Shown here piece after piece: positions 16,950 to 24,118 of a stretch of DNA of 64,000 bases. Origin of the DNA: Paenibacillus_V sp046244365. GTDB taxonomy: Bacteria; Bacillota; Bacilli; Paenibacillales; NBRC-103111. The translations under genes and the position numbers were made by a program. Location of the stretch: contig NZ_CP176395.1 in assembly GCF_046244365.1 (NCBI RefSeq), positions 4,464,001-4,528,000 on the forward strand, in the 5' to 3' direction. Under the pieces are notes generated by a model. It worked only from the letters and a program-made list of their open reading frames with translations, made no database searches and was not told the DNA's origin. How positions within the stretch are numbered: the first letter of the stretch is position 1; each line of letters begins with the position of its first letter.

Positions 16950-17049
16950 TTAATACCACCAACCAATTATATTCTTAGGCATTCTAGGCAGTCGAGCAAT
17001 ATAACTAAATTGATATTCTTCAGAAGCATACAATTTCCTTTATTTGCAA

Positions 17050-17132
17050 CTAAACTGCCCGTTAGGTGAGAAAAGGCTGCCATTTTTTCGGCAGCCTTGT
17101 TGTTCAGGATGTTGCGCTCTTGTTCCCGTTAG
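17050..17132 (-). repeat. attC-like palindromic repeat R9
   Basis: CTAAACTGCCCGTTAGGTG, stem AAGGCTGCC ATTTTTT CGGCAGCCTT, right end GTTGCGCTCTTGTTCCCGTTAG. It is 100 bases 5' of the methyltransferase gene and borders the plus-strand VOC gene. Confidence 0.78.
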
Positions 17133-17288
17133 CTACGGAATGGCGGGTATCTGAACTCAATACCAAGTTATTTTTCAAAATTTACGCTTCCGAATCCATG
17201 AGACCGATGAATTCCCGGATCGGCTGTCGTCTATATAAACGAAGGCATAAATGAACACAAACTAATTTGACGAAGAGGTGTTTTGAAA

Positions 17289-17705
17289 ATGGCATTAACG
17301 TCCGCATTCACGAGCTTCAACCTGCCTGTAAAAAACATAGAACAATCGAAAGCGTTCTTCACCGGACTCGGATTCGAGCTCAACCCGCAATTCCCCGAGA
17401 ACGAGAATTCGGTAGCCATCGTGATCGGCGACAACCTGCAGGTCATGCTGATCAATCAAGCATTCTTTAATACGCTCACGGAGAAGGAATCCGTCGATAC
17501 GAGCAAGTATGCGCAGATGACGATCGCATTGGCCTTCGAGAGCCGGGAAAAGGTCGATGAAATCGTGAATACCGCGATCTCCTTGGGCGGGAAATTGCAC
17601 GCTGAACCTGAAGATCATGGGTTCATGTATCATTGGGGCTTCGTGGACTTGGACGGCCATCTGTGGGCCATTAACTACATGAACATGGATGCGGCACAAG
17701 GTTAA
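17289..17705 (+). CDS. VOC (glyoxalase/bleomycin-resistance) family protein
   Basis: A 138-residue vicinal-oxygen-chelate protein with two beta-alpha-beta-beta-beta units: FTSFNLPVKNIEQSKAFFTGLGF starts the first and DGHLWAINYM ends the second. The family includes metal-dependent dioxygenases, isomerases and antibiotic-binding proteins; the substrate is not evident. AAGAGGTG precedes the ATG at 17289. It is the first plus-strand gene in the array region and converges on the AHSA1-type gene across a bidirectional terminator. Its GC content is higher than that of the cassettes. Confidence 0.8.
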   Translation: MALTSAFTSFNLPVKNIEQSKAFFTGLGFELNPQFPENENSVAIVIGDNLQVMLINQAFFNTLTEKESVDTSKYAQMTIALAFESREKVDEIVNTAISLGGKLHAEPEDHGFMYHWGFVDLDGHLWAINYMNMDAAQG

Positions 17706-17743
17706 GGCTAACGGAGAGCACGCTCGTACTAGGGTTCAAAAAG

Positions 17744-17774
17744 AAAGACGCCGGGCATCTTCCCCGGCGTCTTC
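17744..17774. terminator. Bidirectional terminator
   Basis: Stem AAGACGCCGGG / CCCCGGCGTCTT with a short loop, A-rich on the left and T-rich on the right, between the converging VOC and AHSA1-type genes. Confidence 0.8.
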
Positions 17775-17784
17775 TTCGCGATGA

Positions 17785-18210
17785 TTAGTTTTGTTCGGTA
17801 TAGGCTTTGAAATTGTCCATGATCGCTTGCCAGCCTGCTTGCTGGAACTCGACCGGATTGGAGCTTTCCGCGTCGAACGTTTCAATGACCTTCGTCTCAT
17901 TCCCTTGATCGACGAAAGCAATATCCACTCTTCTTCCGTCTTCCATGGTGTAGCCGATCGCCTCATGCCGATTCACGACATCGTAGACGCCGCCAAAATC
18001 AAAGCCCATGCTGCCATCCTTCGCTTCCATCCGTGTCAGAAACTTGCCCCCGACCCGCAGATCGTTTTCGGCTCTCGGCGCATGCCAGTCCTCGGACGCT
18101 TGATTCCACTTCGTGATGTGATCCGGCTCGGTCCAATGGCGCCATACCTTCTCGACAGGGGCTTGAATGACGGCTTGCACGGTTACTTTCGTCGGTTGAC
18201 TCGTTTCCAT
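17785..18210 (-). CDS. SRPBCC/AHSA1-type START-like protein
   Basis: 141 residues, the standard length for Activator of Hsp90 ATPase-like (AHSA1/COG3832) proteins. Diagnostic features are the VQAVIQAPVEKVWRHWTEPDHITKWN opening and the C-terminal GWQAIMDNFKAYTEQN helix that closes the hydrophobic cavity. GAGAGGTG precedes the ATG. It follows the ECF sigma gene with a 76-base gap on the same strand, a partnership often seen, so it may be sigma-controlled. Confidence 0.82.
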   Translation of the reverse strand: METSQPTKVTVQAVIQAPVEKVWRHWTEPDHITKWNQASEDWHAPRAENDLRVGGKFLTRMEAKDGSMGFDFGGVYDVVNRHEAIGYTMEDGRRVDIAFVDQGNETKVIETFDAESSNPVEFQQAGWQAIMDNFKAYTEQN

Positions 18211-18286
18211 TTTAAATAGACACCTCTCTCATGATATTCGTCGTTTGGTTATTCTCAATGATATAGACGTAAGCCAATGACGAAAT

Positions 18287-19243
18287 TCATTGGTCAATTC
18301 GCTCAGGCAGCCCAAATCGCGAAAATAATGGCGTATGAATGAAGTTTTGAACGTGCAGGATTTGATTTTCTTTGGTTTCGATGACGTGGATGCCCCAGGG
18401 TACCAGGCCAGAGCCCTCTTTGCCCGGCATATACTGGGCCAACGCCGGATAACCGCCATTCACTGTAATGGGCACAAATCGCGAACCTTCGCAATGCCAG
18501 CGAGTAAGCGAATAGAAGGCGGACAAATCTTCCTTGCCGCGGATCCACATCTCGAAGGGCGGCATCGACATGCAGCCTTCCTCGTGGAACAACGCGACGA
18601 GCGCAGCAATATCGAATTGCTCGAAGGCCTCCACATACCGGGACAGCAACTGCTGCTCCGGTTGAACGTCCATGCTGCTGAGCTCATCCGAGCGAAGCTG
18701 CGCCCGGTCCATCGTCTCTCGGGCTCTTTGCAAGGCGCTATTCACCGCTGCCGGCGACATCGCCAACGTTTCCGCGATCTGCTTGGAGGTCCATTCAAAT
18801 ACATCCTTCAAAATGAGTACCGCGCGCTGCCGCGGAGGCAAGGTCTGCAGGAGAGCGATGAAGCACAGTTGAAGGGTATCTCTGCGGACGAGCCGATCCT
18901 CCGGATTGCCCCCAAAGTCGGGAGACGGCCAGATCCAGGCAGAGTCCGGCAGCGTGTCGCGCGGCTCGACGATGGCGACGGCCGGGTCGAACAGGTCAAC
19001 GGGAAGCGCGCGGCGTTTGGATTGTCTCAGCTTGTCCAAGCACAGGTTGGAGGCAATCCGATAGACCCAAGTTTTGAACGAGGAATCCTGTCTGAACGTG
19101 CTCCAGCTCTGCCAGACCCGAATACTCGTCTCCTGAACGGCATCGTCCGCATCGTCCATGGAGCCTAGCATTCGGTAACAGAACAAGGTCAAGCCCGGCT
19201 TCAAGCTTGCAAATAATGGTTCGTCAAATGCGGTCTCGTTCAT
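18287..19243 (-). CDS. ECF-type sigma-70 factor with C-terminal SnoaL-like domain (TIGR02960-type)
   Basis: 318 residues. Sigma region 2 (GYRMLGSMDDADDAVQET-like, residues about 20-90) and region 4 helix-turn-helix (LPPRQRAVLILKDVFEWTSKQIAETLAMSP, about 145-185) are followed by an NTF2/SnoaL-like domain of about 120 residues. This fusion is typical of SigJ/TIGR02960-type ECF factors, where the C-terminal domain replaces a separate anti-sigma factor. GGAGGCCGCG precedes the ATG. It may drive itself and the AHSA1-type gene downstream. Confidence 0.85.
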   Translation of the reverse strand: MNETAFDEPLFASLKPGLTLFCYRMLGSMDDADDAVQETSIRVWQSWSTFRQDSSFKTWVYRIASNLCLDKLRQSKRRALPVDLFDPAVAIVEPRDTLPDSAWIWPSPDFGGNPEDRLVRRDTLQLCFIALLQTLPPRQRAVLILKDVFEWTSKQIAETLAMSPAAVNSALQRARETMDRAQLRSDELSSMDVQPEQQLLSRYVEAFEQFDIAALVALFHEEGCMSMPPFEMWIRGKEDLSAFYSLTRWHCEGSRFVPITVNGGYPALAQYMPGKEGSGLVPWGIHVIETKENQILHVQNFIHTPLFSRFGLPERIDQ

Positions 19244-19711
19244 CGCGGCCTCCGTTAACGATCTCCCCGAAGGGTGGTACCTTCATTATATGCAATGAAG
19301 CGGACAGCCTCAATCCGAATAAATAGGCAAGATTTAGTACTCATGGATAAAAATTTAGCACGATCGTACTAATAATTCAATAACCAATAAATTAACCCTT
19401 GTCTATACTTTAGAAATAATTCGCAATACCTCACGCCAGGACCTGAATACTGGAGCTATCCTGCCCGTTCGTATTATGAGGTCACCAGATCTTTCTGGTC
19501 GACCTCTTTTTTGTATGGTCGTAAGATTGCGGTAGCCGGGGATCGAACGTATCTGCCCGTGGGACTTGGATCCCGAGAGCTATTCAGTTCATCCCCCCTA
19601 CTTGTTCAACCATGGTTAGGCTGGTTGGGACGTTGATCCCGTATCACATGCGATAGTGTGGAAGACAAGAAGGTTAGGGGTTGCCGGTGAAATTACTTCG
19701 GGAGTGATGTC
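19244..19711. other. Non-coding stretch with part repeat R10 and the IS110 leader
   Basis: No credible ORF. 19244-19450 is AT-rich and presumably holds the ECF sigma promoter. 19452-19512 is part repeat R10. From about 19530 to 19711 lies the non-coding left part of the IS110-type element, where family members encode their bridge RNA. Confidence 0.5.
19452..19512 (-). repeat. Part copy of the array repeat (R10)
   Basis: GGAGCTATCCTGCCCGTTCG followed by stem GAGGTCACCAGATC..CTGGTCGACCTC and a T-run. Only the left core is clear, with a different stem; it may double as a terminator. Confidence 0.5.
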
Positions 19712-20289
19712 ATGAATCCAGTCATTGGTTTGGATGTATCCAAGGGAGAAAGCCATGCACAAGCATTTTTAGATCGTGGAGTACCTCATGGAAAGATCTT
19801 TAGGTTTAAGCATGATCTTGAAGGATTAGGGTCTTTTCTGAATTATATGAGAGGGGTGGAATCAGCTGCAGGAATGCGTCCCTCCAGGCTGAAGAGTTAC
19901 TTGAATATGATTTAATCCAATCGATACTCGGTATTGGCACTAAGATTGCTGCAACAATTTTAGCTGAGATCGGGGAAATCGATCGGTTTGATCACGCAAA
20001 GAAACTGGTGGCCTTTGCCGGTGTTGATCCAAGTGTTTTTTCTTCAGGCAAGTTTGTAGCTACCCAGAATAAAATCACTAAGCACGGCTCCAGGAGACTT
20101 CGTACTGCCCTTTACCAAGCTGTACGATGTGGCATTCGTAGTAATAGAAATAAGAAATTAAGGGCTTATTATGATAAGAAACGTGCTGAAGGAAAGCTGT
20201 TCAAAGTAGCGGTAATTGCTTGTGTGAATAAACTCATCCACTGGATTTTTGCCATCTTAACTACTAAGGAAGCGTTCCGTTTAGAGTAG
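19712..20289 (+). pseudogene. IS110-family transposase, internally deleted
   Basis: The N-terminus MNPVIGLDVSKGESHAQAFLD is the start of the DEDD catalytic domain of IS110 transposases. After about 50 residues the frame changes, and from about 19875 another frame gives the complete C-terminal transposase_20 domain (SILGIGTKIAATILAEIGEIDRF, KKLVAFAGVDPS, KHGSRRLRTALYQ). An IS110 transposase has about 400 residues; roughly 190 remain. The middle of the catalytic domain is gone, so the element is dead unless helped in trans. Confidence 0.8.
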
Positions 20290-20405
20290 TAGCAAGGAAT
20301 AGAAATATATGGAATTCCCTTCCGTGCTTTATGGGACGGTTCTTTCCCATGCACTTTTTTAAGTATACCACTTCATGAATCTGCTATTAGTAATTAAATA
20401 TTGAC

Positions 20406-20482
20406 AAGCTATTAGCTGGAATAGCGGCACAGGCTGCCGATTGTGCCGGCAGCCTGTGCATGGTGCTATCGTACCCTTTAGC
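20406..20482 (-). repeat. attC-like palindromic repeat R11
   Basis: GCTATTAGCTGGAATAGCGG, perfect stem CACAGGCTGCCG ATTGTG CCGGCAGCCTGTG, right end GTGCTATCGTACCCTTTAG. Its stem is the same as that of R16 at 40.7 kb. It lies 52 bases 3' of the SUMF1 fragment. Confidence 0.7.
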
Positions 20483-20534
20483 GGAATGAATGAATTGAAA
20501 GAGAATTATATTTCTACTCTTCGTCCTCAAAGGC

Positions 20535-20840
20535 CTAGGCATTTTGCACAGGGCGGAATCCATGGTCATTAGCATCACGTCTTTCAGGCGGATAAAATAA
20601 TCGCTGTGCCCCTCGACTTTGATACGCAGGACCAAACCAAGAGCCTCCTCTCAACACTCTGCAAGGTGCTTGACCAGGACGACTTCCGTGTTTTTCTGGT
20701 CCCGTAGGATTTTCATGTGGGCTTTGAATATAATAGTCAGGATCGTACCAATCACTACACCATTCCCGGACTTGCCCTGCCATTCCATGCACGCCGCACC
20801 AACTTACATCGTTTGGGTAATCATAACAAAATGGGAATAA
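20535..20840 (-). pseudogene. SUMF1/formylglycine-generating-enzyme-like domain, 5'-truncated
   Basis: The C-terminal part of a FGE-sulfatase domain (EgtB/SUMF1 family): GQVREWCSDWYDPDYY, RVLRGGSW and RRDANDHGFRPVQ are all recognisable. The frame is open upstream to about 20840 (YDYPNDVSWCGVHG) and then meets repeat core R12 without a start codon, so about two thirds of the domain is missing. The fragment is bounded by repeats R11 and R12, as if captured as a cassette after truncation. Confidence 0.7.
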
Positions 20841-20850
20841 TTGTTATTAA

Positions 20851-20866
20851 TAACGTACCCGTTAAC
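20851..20866 (-). repeat. Part copy of the array repeat (R12)
   Basis: TAACGTACCCGTTAAC is the right core seen in R2 and R16; no stem was recognised beside it. It lies between murD and the SUMF1 fragment. Confidence 0.45.
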
Positions 20867-20951
20867 ATAATGAATCAATCAGTTGCTGTTAAGAACCATC
20901 TATAAATGAAAATACATCAGCGCAATCAACACGTGTCTTATTCAAATCCTT

Positions 20952-22274
20952 TCACTCCGACCGGTGCAGCGATCCTACCAGCTCTACAAAGTGATGCCCG
21001 CGTTCTTCAAAGTTACGGTATTGATCAAACGCAGTGCATGCTGGACTCAGTAGCACAGTGTCGCCCGGTGTGGCCAGCTTGTGCGCCTGCGCCACTGCCT
21101 CGGCCAGGCCTTCGCAGCGGACAATAGGCGGACAACTCGGCACTCTGCGCGCCGCAGCCTCGATTTGACTGGTCGCTTCTCCGATCAACAGCAGCACCTT
21201 GACATGATCAGGCAGCAGCCTAGCCATCTCGTCAAACGGTACTTTCTTATCTCGACCTCCCGCGATTAGCAGCACTCGGCCCACATGCGCATGCAGCGTG
21301 GCGACGGTACGGGCGGGGCTGGAGCCGATTGAATTGTTGTAATATTGCACGCCGTCCACAGTTGCCACCCACTGATTTCGGTGCTCCACGCCGACGAAGT
21401 TGCGCACCGTCTCCAGGATTGACTCATCCGACACGGACCCCCGCACAGCAGTCATGGCAGCCATAACGTTTTCCACGTTATACCACCCCGGCAATCGAAT
21501 GTCACTGATGGGTAATAGACCGTCGATTACGCCATCGTGGACAGTGTGCCCGCCGAAATACTTGGTTTTTCCTCGCCCCCGCAGTGCGGCGGTCGCCGGA
21601 TTATCGCCGTTTAGGACGGCAAAGTCGTCAGCACTCTGAAAATCCAGCAGGCGACGCTTTGCGGTGGTATATTCATCCATATCGCGGTGCCAGTCGAGGT
21701 GATTGGGCGAGAGGTTGGTAATAACCGCCACATGGGGAGAGCGCGTCATGTCCATCAGTTGGAAGCTGGACAGTTCGACCGCGCACGCGTCTAGCGGCGA
21801 CATCTCGCCCGCGCGCGTCAACAGTGGCGTGCCAATGTTGCCACCCAGATGTACCGTACGCCCTCCGTCAGCCAGCATGTCTGCCATCAGCGACGTGGTG
21901 GTGGTCTTACCGTCCGAACCGGTCACGCCGAAAATGGGACAAGGACACAGCGCAAAAAACTCCTCCATCTCACTGGTCACACGGCTACCGCCAGCGCGGG
22001 CCGAGTCCAGCGCCGGATGGTCTGGACGCATGCTCGGAGTGCGGAACACCACGTCACCCCCAACGCGATCCAGATAATTCTCCCCCAGATGCAACCTGAC
22101 GCCTAGATTGTCCCACTCCTCCCGGGGTAGGGCCGGATTGCGGTCACGCACGGTGACGCGCGCCCTGGCCGAGCACAGCATGCGGATCAGCGGTGAATTG
22201 CTGACGCCGGCGCCGATGATAGTTACGTCCCGACCGGCCAGCGATTGGATATAGGTGTCGAAAGCAAAATTCAT
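20952..22274 (-). CDS. murD: UDP-N-acetylmuramoylalanine--D-glutamate ligase (MurD)
   Basis: A full-length 440-residue Mur ligase adding D-Glu to UDP-MurNAc-L-Ala in the cytoplasm. The N-terminal Rossmann domain has VTIIGAGVSNSPL, the ATP-binding loop is GVTGSDGKTTTTS, the central motif ITNLSPNHLDWH and the C-terminal LLSPACTAFDQYRNFEERG. The YNNSIGSSPART segment in place of the usual NDSKATN type resembles clostridial enzymes. GGAGG is ideally placed for the ATG at 22274. A housekeeping gene outside the dcw cluster and GC-rich against AT-rich cassettes suggests a second, transferred copy. Confidence 0.85.
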   Translation of the reverse strand: MNFAFDTYIQSLAGRDVTIIGAGVSNSPLIRMLCSARARVTVRDRNPALPREEWDNLGVRLHLGENYLDRVGGDVVFRTPSMRPDHPALDSARAGGSRVTSEMEEFFALCPCPIFGVTGSDGKTTTTSLMADMLADGGRTVHLGGNIGTPLLTRAGEMSPLDACAVELSSFQLMDMTRSPHVAVITNLSPNHLDWHRDMDEYTTAKRRLLDFQSADDFAVLNGDNPATAALRGRGKTKYFGGHTVHDGVIDGLLPISDIRLPGWYNVENVMAAMTAVRGSVSDESILETVRNFVGVEHRNQWVATVDGVQYYNNSIGSSPARTVATLHAHVGRVLLIAGGRDKKVPFDEMARLLPDHVKVLLLIGEATSQIEAAARRVPSCPPIVRCEGLAEAVAQAHKLATPGDTVLLSPACTAFDQYRNFEERGHHFVELVGSLHRSE

Positions 22275-22330
22275 AAGCACCTCCGATTAGAAAATGTCAT
22301 TTAAATCAAATATACCACATATTGGAACTA

Positions 22331-22415
22331 CCCTGCCCGTTTGTTAAACGAAGTGCAGACATACTAAAACAAGCGATGGATCGGTTCCATCGCCGTGCTG
22401 TCGTCCCCAGCAGCA
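22331..22415 (-). repeat. Divergent copy of the array repeat (R13)
   Basis: AACTACCCTGCCCGTTTG core followed by a stem AGCGATGGA TCGG TTCCATCGC. The right end is unclear. It lies 56 bases 5' of murD. Confidence 0.45.
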
Positions 22416-22549
22416 TATCGGAGCTTCAACCTACCATTTCGTAGCCATAAATCACTCTTTTGTACACTATCCATTCAATCTATTCAGATGTACGGGCAAC
22501 CTCCAGATACTTTCCAGAATGACTGCTTCGGTTTGTGCTCTTGATCAAA

Positions 22550-22634
22550 TAAATTGCCCGTTAGCACAGCGAGGCTGCCGAATCCATACCGGCAGCCTCG
22601 TCTTAGTTGATTGTTGAGCTATCGTGCCCGTTTG
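22550..22634 (-). repeat. attC-like palindromic repeat R14
   Basis: AAATTGCCCGTTAGCACAG, stem GAGGCTGCCG AATCCATA CCGGCAGCCTC, right end GTTGAGCTATCGTGCCCGTTTG. It is the best uninterrupted match to R3, and shows that the group II intron lies between CTCAA(T/C)A and ATCAA(T/C)TAAGACG. It lies 18 bases 3' of the NUDIX stop at 22653. Confidence 0.82.
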
Positions 22635-22652
22635 TTCGTTAACTTGAATAAT

Positions 22653-23144
22653 CTATTTCGATATATATGTGCTGTGTTTTATTATGAACTCGGGGTGCGT
22701 TACATACTCCATGTAATTTACCGCTCCATTAAAATCCAAATAAGCCTGATAGCGAGCACGAAGAGCTGGATGTGTAATGAAATCAAGAACTTTATCTTTC
22801 GCAACCCAGCGGCTATCGATTGTTTCTTCAGTAACAGCTAACAACTCTCCACCGACGGGTTTACATACGAATTCAAATATAACTTGCGTAGGAACCTCAG
22901 TCACGCCATCATACCATTTAAAAATCCCTGTGTTCGAACAGACACCAACTAAGTAGCTAACCGAAGCCTCAATTCCGCTCTCCTCTTTGATTTCACGAAC
23001 CACAGCATCCATCAGATTTTCCCCAACTTCCACTTGCCCACCAGGGCAAACCCAACCACCGTCACGAGTTTTAACTAAAAGGATATTTCCTTGCCCGTCT
23101 TCCACATATCCTCCTGCAGATACGATGTGCGTTGGAAAAGGCAT
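22653..23144 (-). CDS. NUDIX hydrolase
   Basis: 163 residues with a complete Nudix box (GGQVEVGENLMDAVVREIKEESGI) and the loop VCPGGQ before it. The C-terminal region RWVAKDKVLDFITHPALRARYQAYLDF suggests an MutT/ADP-ribose-type subgroup. A ribosome site AAGGAGG precedes the ATG. Followed at 18 bases by repeat R14. It is distinct in sequence from the NUDIX gene at 13790. Confidence 0.82.
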   Translation of the reverse strand: MPFPTHIVSAGGYVEDGQGNILLVKTRDGGWVCPGGQVEVGENLMDAVVREIKEESGIEASVSYLVGVCSNTGIFKWYDGVTEVPTQVIFEFVCKPVGGELLAVTEETIDSRWVAKDKVLDFITHPALRARYQAYLDFNGAVNYMEYVTHPEFIIKHSTYISK

Positions 23145-23579
23145 ATATTACAACCTCCTTAAAAATGGATTGAGTCTTACAAGAGTCCTTGTTCATTTTC
23201 GGACGATACCGTCAACAGCTACAATGTGGGTTAGCACTGCCATACACTCATTACCTTTAAAATTTTCACCTGTTCCAATCTATTCCATTTCAGACAAATA
23301 TACTTTTCAAATCTTGACGTATTATTCCATAATATTGGAATTTAGACAATGAAAAATCACTGATAATTTACTAATAGGAACCTCATTGATCTGCGCTTAC
23401 ATATGATCACGAATCGGTTTAGAACTCAAAATCATCTCTTTAACTATCCTGCCCGTTCGCCCATATCCAGTCTAATATTATATTTTCCGTCTAAACCAAG
23501 AAAAGATTGCTGGACTAGTGAGGACGACACTATTCTAGCTCTTACTTACAACATATCCGTACAGGAAGCACACAATTAG
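23145..23579. other. Non-coding stretch with a gene remnant and part repeat R15
   Basis: No full gene. On the minus strand near 23243 an ATG opens MAVLTHIVAVDGIVRK, which resembles a NUDIX start but stops at once, so it may be a remnant. Part repeat R15 (CTATCCTGCCCGTTCGC) is at 23444-23460. The right edge of the array is here. Confidence 0.4.
23444..23460 (-). repeat. Part copy of the array repeat (R15)
   Basis: CTATCCTGCCCGTTCGC matches the left core of R10 and R13. It is the last copy of the cluster. Confidence 0.45.
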
Positions 23580-24020
23580 TTGCTTTTGAAGAAGCAGGAT
23601 CTGCTAGAGCGTACATCAGCAGCTTGTGGTTTCCGATGGAATTCTGAAGTTAGAAAGCATTATTCAAAAGAAGTTAAGGAAGCTAAGCATTCGAGAATGC
23701 TTAGTCGTAAACTACCATCGAATCAAGACCGCGTTTTTATCAGTTATTTGGATGAGCCTGAGCTCATAAAAAGTCATCCCTTATATCCAGCAATTAAGTT
23801 ACTCAATAAGTTCATTTCCAAGGATGTTGAGGCAAAGGCCGGCCGCGTTCCTAGGGTTGATGAACTAACAACGATTATTGATGATATGGATCGTGAAATA
23901 GAGCGTCTGAACCAAAAACTTAAAGAAGCAAAACAAGCAGAGCTTGCGGTTACTGAGGATTATATGATGTTGCTTCGCATTCTTGAACGCTCAAGAGTGA
24001 AAACAAATAATCCTAAGTGA
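23580..24020 (+). CDS. Hypothetical coiled-coil protein
   Basis: About 146 residues from a TTG; the true start is uncertain since no clear ribosome site precedes it. The protein is basic at the N-terminus (VRKHYSKEVKEAKHSRMLSRKL) and has a long charged helix (IIDDMDREIERLNQKLKEAKQAE) likely to form a coiled coil. This resembles the small accessory proteins of transposons with tyrosine recombinases, but I cannot assign a family. A near-perfect inverted repeat closes the gene. Confidence 0.5.
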   Translation: MLLKKQDLLERTSAACGFRWNSEVRKHYSKEVKEAKHSRMLSRKLPSNQDRVFISYLDEPELIKSHPLYPAIKLLNKFISKDVEAKAGRVPRVDELTTIIDDMDREIERLNQKLKEAKQAELAVTEDYMMLLRILERSRVKTNNPK

Positions 24021-24058
24021 AATTGATTAGAGTCATTCTAATCAATTTTCACTTAGGA
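24008..24058. terminator. Long perfect inverted repeat, bidirectional terminator
   Basis: Arms CCTAAGTGAAATTGATTAGA and TCTAATCAATTTTCACTTAGG (20 bp, one extra T) flank a four-base loop, with T-runs outward on the plus strand. It includes the stop codon of the upstream gene and separates the accessory array from the lipid-synthase operon, whose last gene ends at 24119. Confidence 0.75.
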
Positions 24059-24118
24059 TTTTTAAGTTACATAATTTGATAACACCCCTAAAGAAAGCCG
24101 AACGTGCGATATACCTCC

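Larger units (their letters stand above)
22281..22652. other. Non-coding stretch between murD and a NUDIX gene
   Basis: No ORF of note. It holds repeats R13 (22331-22415) and R14 (22550-22634). The 130 bases between them show no coding signal, so this is either an empty unit or a decayed cassette. Confidence 0.5.

Noticed and set aside
8569..22634. The palindromic repeats as plain rho-independent terminators
   Set aside because: Most stems lack a T-run on the minus strand, and conserved sequence extends well outside the stem on both sides. Termination as a side effect remains possible.
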